Positions 21,894 to 32,435 are shown, counted from the first letter of the stretch. The stretch: DNA of 64,000 nt from Nematopogon swammerdamellus (GCA_946902875.1 OX336355.1:8205347-8269346); one strand, 5' to 3'. Numbers and translations are program-made. Notes: generated from the sequence alone by a model not told the origin.

Positions 21894-22146
21894 TAAAAAA
21901 AAAATACTGGGGCCGTAGTTCAACTTATTTATTTATACACAACTAGCACAACCTTTTGAGAGTGTGCCTTCTTACCCCTACTTATTCTATGCGCTGCGCT
22001 GATTTCTCTCTGGCCGCTTGGCGTGACGTACAGACAGAACGACATACGACAGGCAGGCAGCAGGCATTTATTATAAAGTGGACGATATAAAGAAATTAGT
22101 AAGATGGGAATAAGAAATTATTAAGATGGGAATAAGATAGTACTTA

Positions 22147-22253
22147 CCTACATCCCGTCCCATTCAAGTTTGCCGGTCCGTAGAATGCAATTTGACGCTA
22201 CCGCTGCTTGAGTGACGTCACAGCGTCAGCGGCAAACCTGAGTGAGACGGGTT
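22147..22253. repeat. Short imperfect inverted repeat
   Basis: CCCGTCCCATTCAAGTTTGC at the left pairs with the right end GGCAAACCTGAGTGAGACGG (three mismatches over 22 bp). The interior is about 60 bp. This looks like a very short MITE; no second copy was found. Confidence 0.5.
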
Positions 22254-22593
22254 GTAAGTCCAGTCCAAAGTTACCGCACACTTTAGGTCCTTGAAATGTG
22301 AGGTTTCTTCATATTTTATGCTTTCTCCGCCGCAAGAGGGGGGATTGGGAGCACGGAAAGGGTGGGGTGGGACTAGCGCGTTTCGACGTCGCTGCATATG
22401 TAAACATCGCACGGATGAAAGCTCCGTGAAATTTAGTTTAAGTATTGGTTGAGGAAAATCTGTTCAGAGATTTTCACTTTGACATTTAGATAACCTTGGG
22501 ATTTCAGAATACACGTTCGGTAAATTCCTTATTTGAAATTGTCGAAAAATACTTTCAGTGTCGGCTTTAAACTGTATTAAACGATAACTGAAT
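22254..22593. other. Unique sequence
   Basis: A GC-rich strip lies at 22330-22400. No gene or repeat is recognised. Confidence 0.3.
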
Positions 22594-22656
22594 TTTTTTA
22601 TGGAAACTGACACGGTTGGCTACTTCACTTTGTTCTTGGTGGAGCTAGGTGCCATG
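22594..22656 (-). mobile_element. SINE 3' tail fragment
   Basis: TTTTTTATGGAAACTGACAC, GGTTGGCTACTTCAC and GAGCTAGGTGCCATGTCAG form the reverse complement of a type-1 tail variant also seen at 42188. It is fused directly to the RTE tail that follows. Confidence 0.7.
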
Positions 22657-22990
22657 TCAGTCAGTCAGCGTGTAAGCGTCTACTGCTGGACATACACCTC
22701 TCCAATTTTCCTCCAGTCCTCCCGGCCATCAACGATACGGAACCACTGCTTCCGCCGACGTACTTGATGTCGTCGTCGCACCTGGCGGGTGGTCTTCCCA
22801 CACTCCGTTTTCCTGTCTACGGCCGCAAGTGTAGGACTCGGTTACTCAACGGTCGCCGTCTCTTCGGCTGACGTGCCAAGCCCACTGCCACTTGATCTTA
22901 GCCACCCGGTGTCCAATATCGACACTTTGGTGCGTCTGCGGATTGCCTCGTTACGAACCATATCACCATGTTCCCTTTAATCCCTTGTAT
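22657..22990 (-). mobile_element. RTE-like LINE, C-terminal end (D4)
   Basis: The CAGTCAGTCAGCGTGTAAGC tail, CTGCTGGACATACACCTCTC, GGTACTTGATGTCGTCGTCG-type block, CTTCCCACACTCCGTTTTCC and TTAGCCACCCGGTGTCC all match D3 and D7. Frameshifts are present. Confidence 0.85.
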
Positions 22991-23027
22991 ATGTCGTGCA
23001 AGTGTATGTCGCAGTCTATATTTTTTA

Positions 23028-23105
23028 TGAACAACCGGCACGGGTGGCTGTGCCCAAAGGTTCAAAAGAAGATTAGACACAGCCAATATCACCACTCCTC
23101 GCTGT
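23028..23105 (-). mobile_element. Type-2 SINE/LINE tail (family C)
   Basis: CGGGTGGCTGTGCCCAAAGG and ACACAGCCAATATCACCACT form the conserved hairpin and flank. Confidence 0.75.
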
Positions 23106-23458
23106 AGGTATATGTCGGCTTTATTTGTAAGTTGGGCCTTGAACTAAAATAAATCTCAAATGATTAAATACGCGTATTGAATGTTGCATGAGGGTTTTAT
23201 AATTCAATTATTCGTTACTGACCCCGACGCACGGATCGTGGGTCACCTCAATTAAGTAAATATTTTGACAGAGACCGAAAAGCTTGTCACATTTATACAA
23301 AGAGCGTCCGACAGAATTAAGGGAATCCTTGTTAAATAATTTAAATAATTAATTAGTCATATTGATTCTCGGTGGACGTAAATCGCGACTGTCGAGTTTA
23401 ATAAAAATTATAAATTTAACAATGTTAATGGCATTCAGTGCTCATTATTAAAAAGAGC
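23106..23458. other. Unique AT-rich sequence
   Basis: No gene or family is recognised. Confidence 0.35.
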
Positions 23459-23898
23459 GCGGTACTACAGCATCAAAATGCGCAATGATATGGCGCATTT
23501 TGAATAACGAAGCGTTCGCTTGGTTTATAGTATTTGTTCAAAGTTTGTTAAACCAATTTACATTACACGAATATCCAAATCTGTCAAAAGGAGTAAAATT
23601 TAATCTTACATCATCTGCAATTAGTATAAACTCAAAATAATGTTTTTAATAAAGCTGCAATTTCGAAACAAAGAGAGCATTTCGGAGTATTTAGGACCAT
23701 TTAGTAGTACGTTTGTGATTTTTTTTTTTTCACATATTAATTGACATAATTTAAAATAAAAATCTGTCACCAACTTTTAAATATGGTCAACTTTTAGACA
23801 GTATTTTACAATATATATATTTTTGAAATTCGTTGAACAAAAAACCGAAACGAAAATGTGTCAAATTTTGTAAATTGTGCCTCACGCTGTAGTACCGC
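23459..23898. mobile_element. Possible 440-bp TIR element
   Basis: GCGGTACTACAGC (23459-23471) and GCTGTAGTACCGC (23886-23898) are exact 13-bp inverted copies around an AT-rich interior. I see no target duplication and no second copy, and one such pair could occur by chance in 64 kb. Confidence 0.4.
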
Positions 23899-24387
23899 AG
23901 GCTTAATACACTAGGTTATCTAAATTTCATAATTCGAATATCCTGTCTGAAATCTCTGAAGCCTCAATGTGTGTGTAATGAAAAGAATTTTCATCATCGT
24001 TAAAGTAATTATTTTCGCACCAAGCCCTGCTTCATTTCACGGTTGGTCGTTTTCTGGGAGAGCGTAAAACTTTTATGGTTAAACCGTAGAGCCGCCATCT
24101 TTACAGACCATAATGTAGGATTTGAGAAGCCTAATCGTCTATCTATGCATTAGCGCAACCCAATTTACCCCCCCTGCGCCCAGTTAGCTGAAATAAATTT
24201 AAATTCATTATGTTTTCTTTCTCTTGTACTGTGTCTGATGTTGTGCACGTAGTTCCAAATCTCTATATTTTCGTGAGTATAACTGTAACATCGCTTATTA
24301 TTGACGTATTTATTATAATTGAACCGCATATTGTTGTGAGCTGTCAGTATTATTTTTAGTCATACTGACAGAAATACTACTAAGGTT
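23899..24387. other. Unique sequence
   Basis: No feature is recognised. Confidence 0.3.
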
Positions 24388-24449
24388 TTATGGGCTGACA
24401 TCACGGATGGAGTAGGTTATGTAGTACCATGTTAGTTTCCATAAAAAAA
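24388..24449 (+). mobile_element. SINE type-1 tail fragment
   Basis: TTATGGGCTGACATCACGGA, TGTAGTACCATGTTAGTTTCC and an A-run form the last ~60 bp of the chimeric SINE, 5'-truncated to the tail. Confidence 0.75.
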
Positions 24450-24775
24450 TTGGTTGTCTCTAAAGTCGGTTTACGGACGATAGTTTTACGTGATAACGTC
24501 ATAAAGAAACACAGCTATAAGAATTACCGTATTTTTTCGTACGGCACCCCTATCGCTGCCGTACGCCGTACATTTGTCGATTTCTAGCCTCGATTACCGT
24601 ACGATACGGCAATTACCGTACGTTTGGCAACACTGCTGCTTGGGCCGATTGTGCCTCGCTTGTTACGCGCTCTCGCTTGCACACACAGGCTCAGATGGAA
24701 CGTGACACTTTTTCGTGCGTGCAGCCGGTTTTCATCAATTTATAAGACGTTATCACGTCAAAAAAATAGATAAAA

Positions 24776-24890
24776 AATACTTTGCTAAACGTGGTGGTCG
24801 GTGTTGTGCTGAAATTTACGAGAGTACTTGCAGCACAACACTTATTACTCTGTTTACCCCGTTAGTCCGGGATACATGTTGTATGTATTA
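24776..24890 (+). mobile_element. Family A, 3' end only (A6)
   Basis: It has TTTGCTAAACGTGGTGGTCG, the CGGTGTTGTGCTG/CAGCACAACAC hairpin, CCCCGTTAGTCCGGGATAC (second hairpin) and TGTATGTATT. Confidence 0.85.
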
Positions 24891-26030
24891 TTTTTAACCA
24901 ATATCTAAGAGAATTGAGAAAAATTAATATTGAGTTAGTATCCAAATCGGGTAAACAAAAAAAAACAATAAACAGACATAAAATTGAAGCATAAAATAAG
25001 CCGAGATAATCCTAAGATACCCCTATCGAAAGCTTTTTGAAACGTAAATACCTTTCCGTGACATTTCGCCCAAAATAATGTTTCTAGGAACCGACTAAAA
25101 GTACCTTTTGAGCTTCAGAAATTAGAGAGCTTGAGGGCTAGCGAGGGAAAGTTTGGAATGTCCATGAAATCTTGGATAAATAAATTATCCACTTTCCTGT
25201 TTCAAGATGGGCAAATTAATTTGACCATCTAAAATTCAATTGCCCCGAGCGCCAGTTTTTCCCGCGTCCAATTTCCCCCGGAGTGTTCAAATTTCGCCGC
25301 AAGCGAAAATTCGGGCGCGTTCAAAATGTACCCCCGCACTAGTGCGGTGAGGTCGGGCGCGAGCTCGCGTGTGGGTGTAGCTCTGAAAGCGGTAGAGTAC
25401 ACACTATGATTTCACAAGAAACCGAAAAGAAAATACAACGAAAACCTTTCTCGTGACAAATATAAAAATTTCTTTCAAATTGATCGATTAGCGTGAGCTA
25501 ACCAGTTAACTCTGCTATACAGTGTATAGTATACACTACTCAACACACATTATATTTATTATGGTTATATGTATATTTATGTTAATTGAATTTTTTTGCG
25601 ACCCGAAGTTCAATTTTCATTATGTTTCTATCTACTACTATTTTATTTCTTTTCTTGACAAAACTATTGATGCTCCAATGTTTTATGAATTTATTTTACT
25701 TGACAATTCTTTTGATGGAACTGTATTATTGTGTGTTTTATTGTATGTTTTTTTTTAATATTTTATTCTATGAAATTGTATCATGCCTAAAAATGGTGGC
25801 CTCTTGCCATTTTAAGCGAAGAAATATTTGCTAAATATAACAAGTGTATACGTGGATGAATCCAAGTGTTCCGTACGTCCCAAAGGATAATAAATAAATA
25901 AATATGCAAATATACAAATGCCGAGTAGCCTGCATGATAATAAATAAGCCATGCGGCTTGTCAAGCAAAGAGGTCGAAGATTCGAAGAAATTGCATCCAG
26001 AAATAAATCCACCTTCTGCACCATCAAACA
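24891..26030. other. Unique sequence with a small CpG-rich patch
   Basis: 25240-25400 is GC- and CpG-rich (TTTCGCCGCAAGCGAAAATT, GCACTAGTGCGGTGAGG) in AT-rich surroundings and matches no repeat here. It is a candidate conserved or regulatory segment. The frames at 25522-25834 are T-rich and overlapping, and I regard them as chance. Confidence 0.3.
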
Positions 26031-26155
26031 GCAAAGGTTGACTGAAAGAAATCTCTATAAGGAATAAGTCCACCTTTACACATCATATTATTTATTGTCA
26101 CTTTATGGCCGTGTAAAATGTTTCTAAAGCAATTAAAAATGTATATCTATCTACC
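26031..26155 (+). mobile_element. LINE 3' UTR, family P
   Basis: GAAAGAAATCTCTATAAGGA, ATAAGTCCACCTTTACAC and a TATCTATCTACC tail match the pattern of copies at 45238 and 63030 (GATAAGTCCGCCTTTGC ... AATAAAG ... short tandem tail). Confidence 0.6.
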
Positions 26156-26585
26156 TACATACGAGTATGTACCTATACAATACATGTTCTATATATCATC
26201 AACAAGTGAAGTGACTTGAGAATAACTTGCAGTGCACAATAACAAATCGTTCTAAAACAGCGCAGACTTGCCGACTGTGTCTACGTGCTAAACCGAACTC
26301 AGCGCGGCTTATTTATTTACGAAAGTGGGACACATAATCAGTCGAAGACGAGACGCCAAGGAGTACGAAGTTACTCACCAAGGAGAACAGACACGAGTCA
26401 ACGAACACGCTCGCAGATTGTATCGTTACCGCGTGTAATGAATGAGACAAAATAACTTGTCACTTCTATGGACAACCGAGACGCAAGCGCAAGGAATTAA
26501 ATTGTTGAGAAGTCATTTAAAGAAATTTTTCAGGTTTTATAACGATGCCACTGATCGTAATTATGCATATATGTATGTATATGTA

Positions 26586-26954
26586 CTAGCTTTTGCCTGC
26601 GGCTTTGCTCGCGTGAAATTCGTATTTAAAAAGAAGAAAGTAAGTAAGCGCGCTACTGTACCTTTATTTCGACGCGGAACAATTCGGTTTGTATGAGAGC
26701 CACATCTTAGCCTAACCGGAACTGAATTTTATTTAACCTATTCTGTGTCCCGTATAGTTAAATGTGCTTGTTCTAAGTTTAATAGAATTCGGATGATCGG
26801 TTGAAGAGTTATGGAGGAACATACATACATCAATACATACAGAAAATATTTCTAAAAGTTGTCAAATTAGTTTTAGTATCATACATAGAGTCTAAAAAGG
26901 CAATATCTCATAAAACAAAGTAACTTACTCCATGACCTGACCATCCCTTACAGA
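26586..26954 (-). mobile_element. Non-autonomous Helitron-like element (H1)
   Basis: On the minus strand it runs from TCTGTAAGGGATGGTCATGG to a GC-rich end, GCGAGCAAAGCCGCAGGCAA then AAGCTAG with T following. TC at the start, a CCGCGG-type block about 10 nt before CTAG and insertion before T are the Helitron signature. I recall this end from lepidopteran Lep1-type Helitrons. A sister copy lies at 58336-58684. Confidence 0.75.
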
Positions 26955-27837
26955 TTTATTGTTAGTATTGACATAGTAAAAGAAGACGAGTAAGATAACT
27001 GGAGGCCATTTTTAAAATAACTACCTACGCTGCGCCGAGCCTCCAGGGATGTCACAACTCACAACACTAACACAATTGACAGGCAGTGAGCCCATCATGG
27101 TGGAAATGCTATTCTTTAAAATTATTATGTACATTTATGTATTTTTTATTTATAGACCAAGAGCCAGCTCCCAAAATTTTACTCTAACAGAATATATGAG
27201 TTGTCATAGATTTATTATATACTGGCGTTAAGGTATATTTTCGAAAGCTGTATTTTCGATAGACAGTGAACGATGTTATTTTGATGTTTGAGCCCTTGAT
27301 AACGATACCCCACTCAATAATCGGATGCTTAGTTCTGGCGCTACGGTGGAACATACGTAAAAAACAAACATACACACACATAAATTGCTAAAAAGATAAC
27401 CCTTCATTTTTGCTTCGCGCAGTCGGGTAAATTTTTTTTTTAACTTTAACCTCCCAAAAATTAATGCAATGTCAAAATTCAACTTTAACTCACGTCCGTC
27501 TTTGGACAAAGATTTTGTAGTCGCGGACGATGAAGAGAATTAATAAGTGGGCAAAAAATTTATAACTATAAAAATTATAGAAAATATATTTAGAATTATA
27601 GATTAATATAATTATTAATCTTAATAAAAAAGTAGCAAATAAATAATTCTAAAATGTATTTATTAATTTTGTTTTATTATTACTTAATAACTTATATTTT
27701 TATTTTTGTTATTTTAATGAATTACTTACTTAATAACTTGGTTGGTCGCTAGCAGTCATGAAAGTGTCCGCGGTAGGAGCTGTGGCCATATAGAGAAGAC
27801 AAAACCGCGCGAAATTGCGTTGTGCGTGGTATCTCTA
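26955..27837. other. AT-rich unique sequence
   Basis: 27540-27735 is very AT-rich. No feature is recognised. Confidence 0.3.
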
Positions 27838-27945
27838 ACAAGTCTGAACAAGTCGACAACCGCGGGCCCGCGCGCGGCGGCGCGGCGCAGCCTTCGCGTG
27901 CGCCGCGCGGCCGCGCCCGATGCCGGGGTTCGCGAATGGTTTTTG
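27838..27945. other. GC-rich palindromic island
   Basis: GCGGGCCCGCGCGCGGCGGC and GTGCGCCGCGCGGCCGCGCC dominate about 100 bp, between AT-rich flanks. The block is partly self-complementary. A 74-codon plus-strand frame through it (27742-27966) is arginine/alanine-rich, as expected from composition alone. Confidence 0.6.
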
Positions 27946-28116
27946 CAGCTAGTACCTAGCTATTAATAACTAATTAATACTATAATTAAATACTAATAGG
28001 TACTTTGCTCTGACGTTACCGAGCCCTCAAGTCAATTCCTTCGCTTAGTACCTACTCGTATTAATAACTTACATAATTTAACTACATACTTTAATAATAT
28101 TTTTTATGTTACTTAC

Positions 28117-28450
28117 CTTTCGATGGGAGCAGGTAATGAGAATAATGTTAACTCGCGATTCGAGCCTGAACCTGATCTATTCATGCAGCCGCGTACACAC
28201 TGCAGAAACGCGGAGCCATTAAGTTAGTGCAATAAAATAAAATTCGAATAATAATACTTTCTATCGGGAAGCGGCAGGCGGCAGGCAGCGGCCGTCACGT
28301 GGTGTGCGTCACCGAGCACGGGGGCGGGGCGACCATCACTGACTACGCGCGAGAGACAGTGAGAATGCATGTAGTGGTTGTGTACAGACAGCGTGCGCAG
28401 GCGCGCGCTTGTGTGAGTGCGAAATCGGCGCGTTTGTATGAAGACGGCTA
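28117..28450 (-). promoter_or_regulatory. CpG-rich promoter-like segment with a possible short first exon
   Basis: On the minus strand, 28450-28200 is GC- and CpG-rich. It is followed by an ATG at 28184 opening 22 codons (MNRSGSGSNRELTLFSLPAP and IE) to AAAG/GTAAGT at 28117/28116, a consensus donor. This is the pattern of a promoter plus first coding exon, but the exon is tiny and I found no partner exon. Confidence 0.25.
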
Positions 28451-28498
28451 ACTTGTGTGGTTTAACTATGGTATTGATAAGTAATTAATATACTCGTA

Positions 28499-28690
28499 CA
28501 GTTCCCAGCAGCAAATAATTAACATCAAATAATGCGTGTCGAGCTTTAGAAAGAGATATTCCGGTTGTAGAGCGTCATCCCTGTCGCACGAACTCGCACG
28601 TCTCTGTGCGACAGGGACGACGCTCTACAGCTCGATTTCTCTTTCTAAAGTTCGACACGAATTTATTCGCTGCCGGGAACAGTGCTTTTG
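28499..28690. mobile_element. Palindromic MITE
   Basis: Outer ends GTTCCCAGCAGC and GCTGCCGGGAAC are inverted copies. Inside, the arms GTGTCGAGCTTTAGAAAGAG, GTAGAGCGTC and CCCTGTCGCAC mirror GTGCGACAGGGACGACGCTC through CGACACG. Nearly the whole element folds into one hairpin with a loop of about 16 nt. Half of another copy lies at 17990. Confidence 0.85.
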
Positions 28691-29233
28691 TAATTTTCCG
28701 ATAAGTAACTATTCTGCCGTCGTCGTCGCGGGTAGAGAAATGTTCAAGCTAGCATGAAATTATCATTGATAGCTCCGTTTCGGAAAATAATGAATTTGCG
28801 TCTATGCGCGTCTGGCGCAGATGGCGCAAGCTAAATCTCTTGTCCATTTCTTTTTATCAAACTATGGCGAAGCCAAAGGTGGGTTTTTAGAACTACGATT
28901 TTGCATTATGCAGAAACACCATTTGAGAGCGGTCGGGTACTGTCCTTTCTAGTTTTCTTTTATTGTATTTACTTTGCCTGAAGTCACTTCAATATATAGC
29001 CGTGACACTTCTTACAAAATGTGGTTCCTTGTCCTTGCTCGTTTGCTTCCGACGAAGCCGTGGCCGTGTCTAGCTAGTGGAGTGTGGTGTGTATGTAAGT
29101 ATCAAATAAAATAAACTCCTAGAAAGGGCATCGTCGTGTCGAGGAGGTGAGAGAAAGCGCACAAACGAAATTACCTTAATAATATTATCCCTGTCGCACT
29201 TGATTACCCATGTATCAGTTTGAGGCGAGTTTA
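28691..29233. other. Unique sequence
   Basis: No gene or family is recognised. Confidence 0.3.
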
Positions 29234-29489
29234 GGGAGCGTTCATAAACCACGTGACAGTTTTAGGGGGGAGAGGGGTCCAACGTTTTGTCACCTCCCGT
29301 CACCTAGGTTGTCGGGCCGAGTCACGTGACAAAAATTCCCGACAATGTTGAGTGGATTGACATGGAAAACGTCGATCATGTCACCGATATACCTGCTCCA
29401 CCGGACGAGGACCTACTAATCATGGATGTCAGTATGTCAGTAATTCCAAAATTAGCCTAAAATCCGTCACGTGGTTTATGAACGCTCCC
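29234..29489. mobile_element. 256-bp MITE with TTA duplication, PIF/Harbinger-like
   Basis: GGGAGCGTTCATAAACCACG (first 20 of 24 nt) is repeated exactly in inverse at 29466-29489. TTA flanks both ends (29231-29233 and 29490-29492). The 3-bp TTA duplication fits PIF/Harbinger. Inside, a plus-strand frame at 29362-29460 of 32 codons (MENVDHVTDIPAPPDEDL and onward) ends just before the right TIR and may be a scrap of the parent element's coding end. Confidence 0.85.
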
Positions 29490-30359
29490 TTAGTGCATGC
29501 CGAGGCGACGAATTGTTGATAGGGTGGTAAAGTTATTTATTTATTTATTTTAAACACTGATAGCTGGTGCGTGTATTCTGTTTTTTAATTTATGAGTGCA
29601 CTTGTGTTGTTTTTAAGACGTATTTTTGTTTGTTTTTTTTTTGTCTGTGTATTGTATTGTTTGTTGATCATTCATTTGGCAGTTAGACTGCACTCGAACT
29701 TGTCACAATTTGTTCTATCCGGTTCTAATTGATTTTTTAACGAATTAATTGAGTCTTCAGATAATTTTTTCCAGGTGCTTACGACCCGGTGTGTCAGAAA
29801 ATGTTTCTTGGGGTTGGTTCTATGCGTGGGCACATTTTAGTGTGCTTGACAATACCGTTTCTGGGTAACAATTTCTTTGACCTACACAAATATACCAGTA
29901 CAGTAGCTAGGTACATAGGTGGCTATAGTAGAACTATCCGTGTTAGTCGATTGTTTAGTTAGTCCTGTTTGCTTGTTACTTCAGTCTCCAATTAGGTAAG
30001 TGGATAAAACTTTGTAATGCCATTAATTTGTTTATACATATTGTCAATTCGATCACATAGTTTTTTTAACGTTCTTTATTTATTCATAATCTATCTATCT
30101 ACACAGTGTTGTTACAAGACTGTAATTCGTAGGTATAACAGTAGTATTTTCACACAAATTTAATGTTATTTCTCACATTCTATCCATTCACCTATACATT
30201 CACACGCATACCCTTACACGCGCACACCCTTCACATTCTTCACACACATCTAATCACGCGAATAGAAATGTATTATATTAACTTGAATTTTAATTCTGGT
30301 TATATAAGGAAACATCTAACTGTATTTTATGTTTATATGTTAGTACTAAGCACGTACTC
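29490..30359. other. AT-rich unique sequence
   Basis: No gene is recognised. CACACATTC-type low complexity lies at 30155-30255. Confidence 0.3.
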
Positions 30360-30488
30360 GCTTTATATATATTTTTATTAGAAAAATGCAAAGCGAAAAT
30401 CATTGGAAAAAATACATCCCGGCCAGGATTCGAACCTGGGTCTTTGGCTTGAGCCGCCAACGCGATAACCAACTACGCCACCGGACCG
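30360..30488 (-). mobile_element. Short tRNA-derived SINE or tRNA pseudogene
   Basis: Minus-strand 30488-30415 folds as a cloverleaf. The T-arm is perfect (CCAGG/CCTGG around TTCGAAT), the anticodon stem is perfect (TTGGC/GCCAA), the D stem has 3 bp, and the acceptor is weak with one mismatch. The anticodon loop GGCTCAA lacks U33, so it is not a working tRNA. The tail (GGGATGTATTTTTTCC, TTTGCATTTTTCTAATAAAA) recurs at 44020-44098, showing a SINE family. Confidence 0.65.
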
Positions 30489-30756
30489 TTACGTATTATT
30501 TTCAAATTTTCGCTCTCTTGCATCTTCATGATGATGTCGCATAATTTTTGCGAACAGTCAACTTGCATGGTTCAATGTTGAACCTTTTCTAATAAAAATA
30601 AATAAACATCTAACTGGTTTTAAATTTACATTGTTATCTATTTATTTACAAATTGTTGGTTCTCTTAAGAATAAATAAAAAAAAGACGAATGGTCAATAC
30701 TATAAACGTAATCTACGTTACCCTGCCTAGGTTTTTTGTAGCATAGGGTACACTAA
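30489..30756. other. AT-rich unique sequence
   Basis: Nothing is recognised. Confidence 0.3.
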
Positions 30757-31030
30757 ACTTAGAACTTTTTTTATATTTTTATTGAAAGCGCTGAAATCTG
30801 GCGCGGAGCCATCTATTAGGTGTCTAATGACGCCCATGAACATTTGGTCGTATTTTGGATATATTGGTATCACGCCCCTTTTGAAAGAATCGAGACCGTA
30901 CTTGGGGGGAAATATGTTATGGGCAGGGATAGCGTTCCAGATTTTAATGGTGTTCGTTTCGATTCGTTTGAACCGTTCAATTCCACTCTTTTTAGGGTCC
31001 GTGCGAAAACTGCCTGTCCGTCTTTCTATC
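30757..31030 (-). mobile_element. CR1/Jockey-like LINE C-terminal end, family G
   Basis: A 101-codon minus frame includes KIWNAIPAHNIFPPKYGLDS, then FKRGVI, then RHLIDGSAPDF. It aligns with 39033 but is a different, partly shifted lineage. The opposite-strand frame of 158 codons is its shadow. Confidence 0.8.
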
Positions 31031-31511
31031 ACAGGATGTACAGGTCGTTATCCAAAGCTGACGCTTTCACAGTACTCCCACGAATGCATTTTAGCGTATA
31101 GAATGTTGAGAAAGCGCAGTTACCTCGTACAGATCTTTCATAAAAATATGTATTTCGTCACTTTTATTAGGATGCGTGAAATATTAAAAAAACAATATAC
31201 TCAATTTCATGACATTGCCACATCCTATTATTTCACAAAACCCTATACTAACCTCTAACTAAATCATCAACTAACAATATAAAACGCATGTTCGAACGGA
31301 CGAAAGAAGCAACCTGTATTTCGTGCGCATATTCACAGACACAAGCGCAATGTGTAAATATGTTTTATGTGCCATCTTTGGCTAACAGATCTATACGTAT
31401 CCTTCCTTTTATATCGTTGCCCTTATCGTTACCGTTACGTACCTTCCGTTCACCTTCTATGAACATAGGCATTCGAAATTCAAATCAGGAATTATTTTTG
31501 TTTGGTTTTGT
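31031..31511. other. Unique sequence
   Basis: No feature is recognised. Confidence 0.3.
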
Positions 31512-31706
31512 TTATCCGACTTTGGCGAAGTCAAATGGCACATTAATAACCTTGAGATAGGTATCAATTTCAAGATTTGCAAAGCCCATTTCCAATGTCA
31601 TTACACCTTGCGCTTTGATCTTCATAGGCATACCCTCTTCCTGGAAAGCGGTTCTATACGTTATGTTCGCAATATGTAATGTAGTATTAACAACTAGGTA
31701 TGTCAA
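31512..31706 (-). CDS. Possible coding exon, unidentified
   Basis: The minus-strand frame reads TTLHIANITYRTAFQEEGMP, then MKIKAQGVMTLEMGF and NLEIDTYLKVINVPFDFAKV before a stop. The alternating hydrophobic pattern resembles beta-strand-rich lipid-binding (JHBP/takeout-like) proteins, but this is only an impression. There is no good ATG; a CTAG acceptor-like site lies at the start with a poor pyrimidine tract. It could be a terminal exon, or chance. Confidence 0.25.
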   Translation of the reverse strand: MTYLVVNTTLHIANITYRTAFQEEGMPMKIKAQGVMTLEMGFANLEIDTYLKVINVPFDFAKVG

Positions 31707-32082
31707 ATTTTACAACGCCTGCTAAAGCTCTTATCTGTACAGTATTAAAGTCTATAATTCCGTTGACGGTATTCAATTTCAATTATGTGTGTTTACGTCG
31801 GAAGATCATTAATCAAAACCTTTCGTTGTGGCAACTTCTCAGCTTACCAAACATCTCATCTGCCTGCTGGATATCGATCTAATGAAGCCCTAATCGCCCA
31901 CAGCATTAATTTGAATTTCCAATAACGCGGCCGCGTCCTTGGTTCCAGGTTCCAGTAACGCACTCGAACTTTTCGCGGAGCAGCCCAGGCAGATCCGATC
32001 TCAATTTGTGAAGCAACATTATGCGATTCGCTGAGATTGTGAGGAAATAGTAGGTGGAGATCGATCAAGTGAGAGTTGGTAC
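31707..32082. other. Unique sequence
   Basis: A 70-codon minus frame at 31856-32068 is unrecognised. No repeat is seen. Confidence 0.3.
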
Positions 32083-32435
32083 GCTCGAAAAGTTAGGTTT
32101 CCGTATCCCGTACGGAAGCCTATTACTAAGCCTCCGCCTTCCGTCTGTCCGTCGGTCTGTCCGAGGGCTGTATCTCTTGAACCGTAATAGGTAGCCCGTG
32201 GAAATTTTCACAGAATAGTGTTACTATGGCGGATATAACAACAAATAATAAAAAAAAGAAAATGTTAAAAATTAAGGGGGGGCTCCCATACAACAAACTT
32301 CCAATTAGTCACACTATTGAATAATAGATGGCGCCACAGGCTTTTATACATTGCTTTGTTGAAAGACAAAAGATAAGCGGATAATAGCGGATAGATACTG
32401 AAACCTACGTGCGCGAGTAAAACTCGCACTTAACA
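32083..32435 (+). mobile_element. Family F dispersed element, near full-length
   Basis: It has TTAGGTTTCCGTATCCCGTA, CCGTCTGTCCGTCGGTCTGT, CTCTTGAACCGTAATAGG, TATAACAACAAATAATAAAA, GGGGGGCTCCCATACAACAA and TGCGCGAGTAAAACTCGCAC. I know this block order as an abundant lepidopteran repeat. Confidence 0.75.

Noticed and set aside
23459..23898. Confident DNA transposon
   Set aside because: The 13-bp TIRs are exact, but there is no target duplication or second copy, so it is listed only at low confidence.
27742..27966. 74-codon arginine/alanine-rich frame
   Set aside because: It is explained by the GC-rich palindromic block it crosses.
30415..30488. Functional tRNA gene on the minus strand
   Set aside because: The cloverleaf is good, but the anticodon loop lacks U33, the acceptor stem is mismatched and the 3' tail recurs at 44020, so it is a SINE head.
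30782..31258. 158-codon plus-strand frame
   Set aside because: It is the antisense of the family G LINE coding end at 30757-31030 and shows no features of its own.
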